Part shown: positions 17,155-24,543 of the stretch, in pieces
Numbering within the stretch: the stretch's first letter is position 1
Layout: every line of letters starts with the position of its first letter
Assembly (NCBI RefSeq): GCF_030816505.1
Contig: NZ_JAUSYB010000001.1
Coordinates: forward strand, 1,860,001-1,924,000
DNA: 64,000 bases
Direction: 5' to 3'
DNA from: Microbacterium sp. W4I20
GTDB taxonomy: Bacteria; Actinomycetota; Actinomycetes; Actinomycetales; Microbacteriaceae
Translations under genes and position numbers: made by a program
The notes under the pieces: generated by a model
The model's database searches: none
What the model saw: only the letters and a program-made list of their open reading frames with translations
Told to the model about the DNA's origin: nothing

Positions 17155-18419
17155 GCGTCCTCCAACGTGTGCGTGATGATGACCGGTGCGAGGGTGTGAG
17201 CGCTCGTCACGTCAGTGAGTGATGCAGACCAGTCGCCCGTCAGTGTCCGTGTCTTCGGAACAGGTGGCCCCGGGACGTACGTGCCGACAGTGAACTCGGC
17301 CGCGCTTCCCGATACGGCAGCGACAGTGCCCGCGACTGGGAACGAGACCGAGAAGGTGGAGGCAGCGGCACTCTGAACCTGGACGATCCCGGAGATGACG
17401 CGCCCGACCGTCATGGATGCACTCGACGTGGAGAGCACGCCGACAGTCCCACCGAATTCGATCGGCGCCGTCGTGACAGTGAATGCAGCAGTCGCGGTCG
17501 AGGTGACGTCCGTGCTGCCCGAGATCCGCATCGTGGCAGTCATGGAACCGGCCGCAACAGACGCGGCCTGCGCGGCACCGGAGATGGCCCACTGCCCTGT
17601 CACCGCCGCCGATGTGCCCGACGTCGCTGATACTGAACCAGAGAACGCCTGGACGACACTCAGTGACCCGGATGCTGCAGACGTTGCAGGCGTGAGCCCC
17701 GAGATGGGGAGGCGCACCGAGAACGCCGCCGAGGTCACCGACGCCGCGACCGTAGTTCCCGAGATTTCCTGGGATACAGATGCCGGATCGACCGCGATCA
17801 GAACCGCGTACCCGTTCGTCGCGTGCGTGTTCTGGAACGTGACCGTCGTCGCGCCCACCGCACCGGCAGTCGGCATGTCCTTGTATCCGATGAACAACGA
17901 CTCGGCAGACGTGCCGTTCGCGAACGTGTGCGAGATTTTCGTGAAGCCGTTGTTGACAGTCGCCTCAACGGTTTCGTTCGCTGTCGTGCGTTCCGTGGCA
18001 ATGATGAACACGCGCGCGCCGGCGACCGTCGTAGTGATCGACGGCGCGGTGGTTCCGAACGTTGCACCAGATGCCGCGCGGGTGCCATCCGCGCCAACAA
18101 TCAGAGACGCCGGATTCACGCCAGCGATCGATAACACCAGGTGCGAAGTCTCCACAGACTGGTTCGGCGCATACGTCCACGTCGTGTCACCAGACTGACG
18201 AGTACGCGTGAAAAGTGACGTTTTCAGCGTGCCCGTCAGCACGCCCGTCTTCTGCACCGACCAACCAGCCGGAGTTGTGATCGTGGTTGCCGACGAGTCT
18301 TGAAACCCGACCGGCAACACCATCAGATCACCGACAGCGGCAGAAGCGTTCGGTGTGACAGTGCGGTTGCCTGTTCCCGACTGGAAAACCGATGTGCCGG
18401 TCAGATGGGTGATCGGCAT
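17151..18419 (-). CDS. minor structural protein with repeated beta modules
   Basis: 422 residues. The first ~205 residues form a beta-rich domain (PAGWSVQKTG, TTWTYAPNQSVETSHLVLSIAG). From about 210 to 390 come five or six imperfect Ser/Thr/Ala-rich units of about 38 residues, each with a (F/G)SV-x-I-SG core. This is typical of surface-exposed tail or capsid-decoration proteins; not assignable more precisely. Confidence 0.55.
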   Translation of the reverse strand: MPITHLTGTSVFQSGTGNRTVTPNASAAVGDLMVLPVGFQDSSATTITTPAGWSVQKTGVLTGTLKTSLFTRTRQSGDTTWTYAPNQSVETSHLVLSIAGVNPASLIVGADGTRAASGATFGTTAPSITTTVAGARVFIIATERTTANETVEATVNNGFTKISHTFANGTSAESLFIGYKDMPTAGAVGATTVTFQNTHATNGYAVLIAVDPASVSQEISGTTVAASVTSAAFSVRLPISGLTPATSAASGSLSVVQAFSGSVSATSGTSAAVTGQWAISGAAQAASVAAGSMTATMRISGSTDVTSTATAAFTVTTAPIEFGGTVGVLSTSSASMTVGRVISGIVQVQSAAASTFSVSFPVAGTVAAVSGSAAEFTVGTYVPGPPVPKTRTLTGDWSASLTDVTSAHTLAPVIITHTLEDA

Positions 18420-18434
18420 CGCGACCCCTTACAG

Positions 18435-18803
18435 TCAGTCGAGCGTGATCGAAACGGCCCCAACAGCAGCCGTGAGAGTGTCGCCCACAGCAACCGTCTT
18501 GGATGCCGCGAGGGCGGTCCAGTCGGTGCGCTGAGTACCCGCCGTAGAGGCCGAGTAAATCGCGAAGTGGGAGATCGTCGCCGCACCCGTAGCTGCAGCA
18601 GACGTCAGCACATTCGCGTTCGCCTTCACGCTCGGAGTAGCAGCAGTAGCCGCAGCCCAACCAGTCGCACCGATCGCCGTACGTGCAATCGCTGACGACT
18701 CAGTCGTACCGTTCGCTGAGTACGCCACATAGTCGCCGCCACCAGTCACGGGAAAGCGTGCATCGAGAGTGGCTACCTGCTCAGCCTGAGTGAACCCAGC
18801 CAC
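18435..18803 (-). CDS. tail-fibre-type hypothetical protein
   Basis: 122 residues from the GTG at 18803, just after the previous gene's stop. VAGFTQAEQVATLDARFPVT, then YVAYSANGTTES and ATGAATISHFAIYS are recurrent in actinophage minor tail proteins. Low-complexity Ala/Thr composition. Confidence 0.5.
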   Translation of the reverse strand: MAGFTQAEQVATLDARFPVTGGGDYVAYSANGTTESSAIARTAIGATGWAAATAATPSVKANANVLTSAAATGAATISHFAIYSASTAGTQRTDWTALAASKTVAVGDTLTAAVGAVSITLD

Positions 18804-18804
18804 G

Positions 18805-19146
18805 TCACGCCCCCTTGTTGACGCGGGCCGCAGCGAACTGGATGCTCGCCTCACGCTCAGAATCGGTCAGCGGCTCAAGCCGTGCGAGAACCTCGTCCTT
18901 CGACGGGGCGTTGTACTCGGGCGTCTTTGCCAGTCCGAGCAGCCAACCGAACTTCGGCGACACGTACTTCTCGAAAAGGCGCACCACGAGGTAGTAGACC
19001 CCCTGGAAAGCGGCGGTCACGGCGACAATCAGCGCGGGCTCAAATCCTGCGTCGAGCTCGATGCCAGCGGTAACGAAACCGCCAATTACTGCACCGACCA
19101 CGATCGGGACGAACGTTCGGACGAGAGAGTCAAACAGGGTCTTCAT
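18805..19146 (-). CDS. small membrane protein, holin candidate
   Basis: 113 residues from the ATG at 19146. Two membrane segments (VPIVVGAVIGGFVTAG and ALIVAVTAAFQGVYYLVV) precede a charged C-terminal tail. Its position three genes after the endolysin, with two other membrane proteins between, is compatible with a holin/antiholin set. Confidence 0.55.
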   Translation of the reverse strand: MKTLFDSLVRTFVPIVVGAVIGGFVTAGIELDAGFEPALIVAVTAAFQGVYYLVVRLFEKYVSPKFGWLLGLAKTPEYNAPSKDEVLARLEPLTDSEREASIQFAAARVNKGA

Positions 19147-19592
19147 GATGCTTCTCCTTGGGTATCTTCTGGATCGGTAGCCGCCTGCGTCGCGGCCAGG
19201 TGGATGATGCCGAGCTTCGTCATGATCGGCATGGGCAGTTCGGGCATCACGCCCGCGCGGCCATGGATGTTCCACAACCACAACTGCGTCTCGCGAGACC
19301 GAACAGCGTCATTCATCTCATGCGACTCGAGGGACACGGCTGCCAGGCGGGTTTCCATCTCGGTCAGGCGGCGCTGAAAGTCCGCAACCGCAGCCGACAC
19401 CTGACGGTCGACCACATCGTCGACATACTTCTGAAACGCGGCCTGACCCTTGAGGAAGGCATCCTCAGCGGACGCCTCAACCTCAACCTCTTTGATCTGC
19501 TTGTCGACCTTCTTGCCCCGGAAGAGGAAGTACGAACCAACGAGAGTCCCAATGGACGCGCACACGGCTACGAGAATCGGGCTCCAATCCAT
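19143..19592 (-). CDS. membrane-anchored coiled-coil protein, lysis cassette
   Basis: 149 residues. One N-terminal membrane span (ILVAVCASIGTLVGSYFLF) is followed by KKVDKQIKEVEVEASAEDAF and a long amphipathic helix (residues ~40-100). This is the layout of spanin-like or holin-accessory proteins. It overlaps both neighbours by about four bases. Confidence 0.5.
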   Translation of the reverse strand: MDWSPILVAVCASIGTLVGSYFLFRGKKVDKQIKEVEVEASAEDAFLKGQAAFQKYVDDVVDRQVSAAVADFQRRLTEMETRLAAVSLESHEMNDAVRSRETQLWLWNIHGRAGVMPELPMPIMTKLGIIHLAATQAATDPEDTQGEAS

Positions 19593-20098
19593 CAGATGTC
19601 GCCTTCCGTCATCCTCGCGTCCAACCGATCCGAACGTTCACGGTTCAGCCCGTCGAGGACTCTGGTAGCACGTTCTCTTCCGAGGCGTGCAAGGTTCCAC
19701 ATTGGTAGCGCGAGGAGGCCGGTGAGACCAGCAGCAACGAACCCTCGGCCGGCGTCACCCTGCACGTAAGCGATCCACACGGCGCCGGCATACCCACCGA
19801 GAACGAACACCATCGCCAGCTTGCCTACCGCCTCGAGATACCAGAGACGCGGGATTGCCAGGCCGACGAATGCCACCAGTCCCGCCATGAACAGCGTCCA
19901 TGATGCGATGGCAGTGATCGTCGGGTCATATACGAGCGCAAACGACGGCATGCCATTGAGGATGCCGTTGAAGCCCATCAGCACAACGAGCCCATCGAAC
20001 AGGGGCAGGACGATGCGCTTCATCTCCCGAGACGTAGAACCTTCAGTCGCGGGGATCGCGTCCTCAGCCCAGATCGTCGATCTCCACAACCAGCGCAT
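19592..20098 (-). CDS. phage membrane protein, holin-like
   Basis: 168 residues, start overlapping the endolysin stop (ATGA). Three or four membrane segments: LFDGLVVLMGFNGIL, ITAIASWTLFMAGLVAFVGLA, LAMVFVLGGYAGAVWIAYV and FVAAGLTGLLALP. The C-terminus is very basic. The direct coupling to the endolysin makes it the first candidate for the holin. Confidence 0.55.
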   Translation of the reverse strand: MRWLWRSTIWAEDAIPATEGSTSREMKRIVLPLFDGLVVLMGFNGILNGMPSFALVYDPTITAIASWTLFMAGLVAFVGLAIPRLWYLEAVGKLAMVFVLGGYAGAVWIAYVQGDAGRGFVAAGLTGLLALPMWNLARLGRERATRVLDGLNRERSDRLDARMTEGDI

Positions 20099-20805
20099 CA
20101 GCCGTGGATCTGCTTCTGCTGCTCGAGCCACGAGTCGTTGAGCGCCTTCGCCTCGTCGATCGTGGCCTGGAACTCTGCCTTCGACTTGCAGTTCACGGCC
20201 TTGCCGTAGATGCGTGCCCACCGGTTCGCGGTCGCCTGCGAACGCGAGGAGCGGACGCCACCGGGTACCGTGGCACCAATCAGCGCCCAACCCTTCTCGC
20301 CACCAGCGGCGAAGTAGATGATCACTGCCTTGTCCATGTCCAACTCCTTGAGGATTGTCAGCGAGATCGCCGGGGTAGTGTTGCCGCCAGCGGGCTTGCC
20401 GTAGTTCGTATCGCGGTCGCGGATGTACTCGAAGTGGTGACGCTCGTTGGGCACGTAAAGCCGATTCCGAATGAAGCCGTTCTCGGCGAGGATCTCGACG
20501 ATGCGGGCGTGCACCCAGTCGTCGGAATCGAGCGCCGTACCCTTCGTGTGAAACGCGAGCGGATCATCCGGGTGCAGCGCCTTCGAATGCCCGGGGTAGA
20601 GCAACGGGTTGTAACCAGAGTTCACATACCGGACCCACGCGTTGTACATCCCGAGCTGCGTGAAGCGCGATCGGTAGGTGGAGTTCGCGTCGATGTCGCG
20701 GCCGAACTCCGCACGAACCTGCGCCTCAGCGCGTCGGAACGCTGCTGCGCCCTCGGGTGTGAACTGCACTCCGGGTCGGATCGTTTCGATCACCAGACCG
20801 CCCAT
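20098..20805 (-). CDS. endolysin, M15 D-Ala-D-Ala carboxypeptidase-type
   Basis: 235 residues from the ATG at 20805. The zinc peptidase motifs of the M15/VanY family are present: ANSTYRSRFTQ, FHTKGTALDSDDW (H-x-x-x-x-A-x-D) and NERHHFEYI. The C-terminal ~70 residues (GGEKGWALIGATVPGG, TANRWARIYG) are a probable cell-wall-binding region without a named domain. No signal peptide, so export depends on a holin. Confidence 0.8.
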   Translation of the reverse strand: MGGLVIETIRPGVQFTPEGAAAFRRAEAQVRAEFGRDIDANSTYRSRFTQLGMYNAWVRYVNSGYNPLLYPGHSKALHPDDPLAFHTKGTALDSDDWVHARIVEILAENGFIRNRLYVPNERHHFEYIRDRDTNYGKPAGGNTTPAISLTILKELDMDKAVIIYFAAGGEKGWALIGATVPGGVRSSRSQATANRWARIYGKAVNCKSKAEFQATIDEAKALNDSWLEQQKQIHG

Positions 20806-20807
20806 GA

Positions 20808-21470
20808 TCAAGCAACCTCGTAGATGCCGAAGATGTACATACGCCCCGGAGCCCACGCACCCCCAGTCGGGTACGTCGGTGACAGGTTCGTCCCGGACAC
20901 GCCAATCTGTACCGGCAACTGCCCAGTCGGAACGGTCGGGATGTTGACAGTGAAAGATGCAGCGCCAGTCAGTCGAGGCTGAACGGGGTACGACGCAAGC
21001 CCCTGCAAATGGAACAATCCGTGCCCGATATGGCGCAGCTTCGACATGTCAGCAGGAGGCACCGGAAGAGATATCTGAATCGGGCCTCCGAGCGCACCAG
21101 TCTCGGGGGCGAAGTCAAGCTCATAGATGAACTCCACAAGCTGCCCGCGCTGCTGATACTTGGCGTTCACCGCGCCACCATTGACATACAGGTTTGTGTA
21201 CGTCGGAGACCACGACTTCCACCCCGACGAAACCACCTTCCACCCGGTCCCGTTGTGCCGGTACTCGGTGTCCGTGTCTGCCGCGTACCCGAGCAACCCT
21301 GCCCGCTTGTACGGGTATGCGTCGAGGGCAGCAAAGTTGTCCCGGATGATGCGGTTACCCACATCGTTCGCCTGCTCCGAGATGATCGTCGGATCAACAC
21401 CGATGTCTGGTGCTCCCGCGTCGGAGAAGATGTACGCGCCCGTCAACGGATCGCGGTCGTCGTAAGTCAT
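20808..21470 (-). CDS. minor tail protein
   Basis: 220 residues. The N-terminus MTYDDRDPLTGAYIFSDAG and the helix NDVGNRIIRDNFAALDAYPY resemble the connector part of actinophage fibre proteins. The C-terminal half is beta-rich (YELDFAPETG, FTVNIPTVPTGQLPVQIGVSG). It lies directly before the endolysin. Confidence 0.6.
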   Translation of the reverse strand: MTYDDRDPLTGAYIFSDAGAPDIGVDPTIISEQANDVGNRIIRDNFAALDAYPYKRAGLLGYAADTDTEYRHNGTGWKVVSSGWKSWSPTYTNLYVNGGAVNAKYQQRGQLVEFIYELDFAPETGALGGPIQISLPVPPADMSKLRHIGHGLFHLQGLASYPVQPRLTGAASFTVNIPTVPTGQLPVQIGVSGTNLSPTYPTGGAWAPGRMYIFGIYEVA

Positions 21471-21532
21471 GTGAACCCCTTAGAAACACGAAACGCCCAC
21501 CCGTAAGTGAGCGCATGAACAGAGAGTGAGAG

Positions 21533-22396
21533 TCAGCGAGTGCCGCCGATGCGGAGTGCACCGGAGAGCGAATCTTCGTCGACCCCGCGCCAGATGTTGT
21601 AACCGCCGTCCGCGACCGCGACGCCACGCCCGCCAGCCACGACATACGTACCGAACGACACGGGAAGAACCTGCCAACCAGACCTACGACCCTGCGGCAG
21701 ATCAGTCTTTGACGTGATCGTCGGTGCGCCGCCAGGTATGGACGCGTGTGGATGAATTCCGACAGATGCCACACCGACCTGTTGCACCAATGGCAAGTAG
21801 ATCTCGATCTTCGTGACAGTCCCGACGCCCACAGCATCCTTCACGCGGTTGCCGTACACCCAGATGCCATCATTGCTCGCCGACGCCCACGGACGCTTAC
21901 CCCACCAGCCAGAACCAGCCTGATAGCGTCCGCTGTCAGACGCGCGAACAGTCACTGAGAACGGCTTCGACCCGCCACCCGACTCATCTGGTGGAGTGGG
22001 CGTCTCCGTGCCCGTCACCTTCCCCTGAATGACGCCAGTAGCCCAGTTGATCTCCACCGCGTCACCAACAGTCGGTGTGTACCCGGCCCGGTAGAACAGC
22101 ATGTACTCCACGCCATCCACGGTCACCGAAGCTTTCGGCGCGCCCGTCCCAGACATTGTGCCCAGCGGGTTCAACGGGGTGACGGGTCCAGTAACAGCCG
22201 GCGAACCGTTCACCCAGTCCACGCGGACAGCCATACCCACCACGGGCGGGTAGAACCCAATGCACGGGACCGTCACAGTCGACAGGCCCATGTTCACGAC
22301 AGCGAAACGGCCATCCATGCGGACGAACACAGCCGTCCCCGTGTTCACGGACCCCTTCTCGGCAAGCTTCCGCGCGACCGTCTTGGCGTTACTCAC
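21533..22396 (-). CDS. minor tail protein
   Basis: 287 residues. An OB-like N-terminal domain (GTAVFVRMDGRFAVVNMGLS) is followed by a proline-rich linker (TETPTPPDE) and a beta-rich C-terminal domain (WWGKRPWASASNDGIWVYGN), perhaps a carbohydrate-binding module. Start overlaps the previous stop. Confidence 0.6.
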   Translation of the reverse strand: MSNAKTVARKLAEKGSVNTGTAVFVRMDGRFAVVNMGLSTVTVPCIGFYPPVVGMAVRVDWVNGSPAVTGPVTPLNPLGTMSGTGAPKASVTVDGVEYMLFYRAGYTPTVGDAVEINWATGVIQGKVTGTETPTPPDESGGGSKPFSVTVRASDSGRYQAGSGWWGKRPWASASNDGIWVYGNRVKDAVGVGTVTKIEIYLPLVQQVGVASVGIHPHASIPGGAPTITSKTDLPQGRRSGWQVLPVSFGTYVVAGGRGVAVADGGYNIWRGVDEDSLSGALRIGGTR

Positions 22397-23505
22397 GTCA
22401 AGCTCCGGGCAACACGCAGCGTCACACTCATGAGTGGCGAGTTAGACAACGAGATCTTCCGCACTTGCCCTACCAGTGGACGCTTCCAGTCAGAGAGCTG
22501 GGCAACATCACCGATCTCAAGAAGCGGGTTCACGTGACACTGAATCTGCACGTCATACTGCTGTGACCCGACCGACTGATCCAAGATTGACTGAACGCCA
22601 GAGTTCGCCTGAGCCTGCGTCTTCACCAGATCTGACGACCAGTACCGCGTGTTCACCCCATACGGGCCATCAACACTCAACGGACCAGTATTGACCCGCG
22701 CCACTGCGAAGATCGGCTTGCCCTTCGCGTCCTCGAAGGTGCCAACCACCTCGTTGTACACGGTGTCCGTGTCGATCTCATCTGCGACGTCGATGACCGT
22801 ACCCTCAGCGCCCAGACGCAACGTCGCAACAGGTGCACCGATCACATCCGGGATAATCTCCCACGCGCCCCGACTGTTCACAACAGCCGACCCACCCAGA
22901 ACGCGACCGAGCTCGAGAACCGCATCCAAGCGTCCGCCCTGTTTCGCTTCCCACACCTTCAAGGCTGGAACCAGGGCATCCGCAACAGTCTCCTCAACAG
23001 CCATCCCCGTCAGGCGGCGAAGCTCACCAAATGCAGACACACCCGCCCTGGACTGCTCCGGAGACTGAAACCCCCACCGCTCAACATCCGCCTCAAGCGA
23101 ATCGAACTTCACGCCCACCCGAGACGCAGAAACCATCTCGCGGCCGTCGTAGGTCACAACCGAATCCGAGGCGAACGGAACCGAGCCCACACGGAACGTG
23201 CCCAACGAAACAGACTCCATGAAACCGCCAGCGCGGATCGTCATCACCGGTTCCACGCGCGCACGGAACGGCGACAGCACACCCACCGTACCCACGGGGA
23301 CAAGCGACGAACCGTCGACAGACGAGTGAACGATCGTCCCGGAACCCTGTGTGCAAATGCCGCGCTCAAGGTCAGCATCCAACTGCCAAGACTCGAACCG
23401 GACATCCTCAAGTACCCGATCGGAACCGTTGAAGACGTTCACTGACAGCTCACGCTCAAACGAACCAGACAGGACATCCACAAGCTCATCGCTATGCTGC
23501 CTCAT
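22393..23505 (-). CDS. minor tail protein (DUF5047-like)
   Basis: 370 residues from the ATG at 23505, chosen because AGGAG lies six bases upstream; an upstream ATG would overlap the previous gene. SGSFERELSVNVFNGSDRVL, RARVEPVMTIRAGGFMES and the central WGFQSPEQSRAGVSAFGELRR are typical of siphophage tail-tip proteins downstream of the distal tail protein. Confidence 0.65.
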   Translation of the reverse strand: MRQHSDELVDVLSGSFERELSVNVFNGSDRVLEDVRFESWQLDADLERGICTQGSGTIVHSSVDGSSLVPVGTVGVLSPFRARVEPVMTIRAGGFMESVSLGTFRVGSVPFASDSVVTYDGREMVSASRVGVKFDSLEADVERWGFQSPEQSRAGVSAFGELRRLTGMAVEETVADALVPALKVWEAKQGGRLDAVLELGRVLGGSAVVNSRGAWEIIPDVIGAPVATLRLGAEGTVIDVADEIDTDTVYNEVVGTFEDAKGKPIFAVARVNTGPLSVDGPYGVNTRYWSSDLVKTQAQANSGVQSILDQSVGSQQYDVQIQCHVNPLLEIGDVAQLSDWKRPLVGQVRKISLSNSPLMSVTLRVARSLT

Positions 23506-23512
23506 GGTGCTC

Positions 23513-24334
23513 CTATCCCGCAGTACCCGCGAGGTCATAGCGACGATTCACATCAAGCCGCAGGAGGTTGTCTGCGTTCAACGCGGCACGAGTGGCGTAG
23601 AACGCATTCAGATCGGCCCGCGTCAACAGCGGTACGAACAGGCCAGGGATCGGCGGATCAACCTCGTCGCCGCTCAGACTGTGCGCAAGTTCCGAACCAC
23701 CCCAACGGTGATCCATGTCCATCTCTGTAACACTCAGCGCCGACAAGAACAAAGGCTGCGGAAGACGCAAACGCCCATCGTTCGACCCAAGCCGGATGCA
23801 CACAATAGGTGGCATGCCGTTGTCGCCCATCATCGCCTGCACCTTGTCGGCGTCCTCATCGGTGGACGTACGGACAACCATGTCAAGACCGGTCACCCCA
23901 TACCGCGGCTCCGACAGCACCACGCCCACACGTCGGCCAAGCGGACGAGAAACCACACCAGGCGTCGGACGGGTAACACTCCACCCGCGATCTTCACCAA
24001 AGAAGACCTTCACGCCGCCCGAAGGGTTCAAGGGGTTGTGCATCCACGTGTCCGCACAAATCAGGGTCGTCGTCGCAGATTCCGTGAACCCCAACGACTC
24101 CCCCGCCGCATCGAACAACTCGGCCCGATATGTCACAGGGATGTTGAAGGGGATCTCGAAATCGATGCGAGTGAACGCGCCGGCAGTCGGCGCACGCACG
24201 GCACCGCGCATCAGAAACTCACGGCCACCCGCAAGCCGGTAGACCGTGATCCAGGCAGCCTCCGGGATCAGGTCATCAACGAACACCTCAACAAACGGGG
24301 CTGCGGTGACATCCGTGAGCAACGTAATCGCCAT
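23513..24334 (-). CDS. distal tail-type minor tail protein
   Basis: 273 residues, two beta-rich halves (VFVDDLIPEAAWITVYRLAGG; VTEMDMDHRWGGSELAHSLS). It lies second after the tape measure gene, where the distal tail protein is expected. No specific family motif recognised. Overlaps the small gene before it by one base. Confidence 0.6.
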   Translation of the reverse strand: MAITLLTDVTAAPFVEVFVDDLIPEAAWITVYRLAGGREFLMRGAVRAPTAGAFTRIDFEIPFNIPVTYRAELFDAAGESLGFTESATTTLICADTWMHNPLNPSGGVKVFFGEDRGWSVTRPTPGVVSRPLGRRVGVVLSEPRYGVTGLDMVVRTSTDEDADKVQAMMGDNGMPPIVCIRLGSNDGRLRLPQPLFLSALSVTEMDMDHRWGGSELAHSLSGDEVDPPIPGLFVPLLTRADLNAFYATRAALNADNLLRLDVNRRYDLAGTAG

Positions 24335-24531
24335 CAGGCAGCCTCCGCGTTATATGGGGTGATCGTGATGTACCCGATCGCATAAGCCACCGCATCGAAC
24401 TCATACAAGCCCGGTTCCGAGAGTTCGAGATCCTGCTTGTCGTACAACTGGTCAGCAACACGGATCGCATCACGACCCGGCGAGAACAAGTCCCTGTAGA
24501 ACCGGTCCTGACGGAAGCTTCCGAAAGCCAT
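24334..24531 (-). CDS. small phage tail protein
   Basis: 65 residues, MAFGSFRQDRFYRDLFSPGRD... It lies between the tape measure gene and the distal tail candidate, 12 bases after the former. Not recognised; a minor tail or connector component by position. Confidence 0.6.
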   Translation of the reverse strand: MAFGSFRQDRFYRDLFSPGRDAIRVADQLYDKQDLELSEPGLYEFDAVAYAIGYITITPYNAEAA

Positions 24532-24543
24532 GAGAACCTCCCG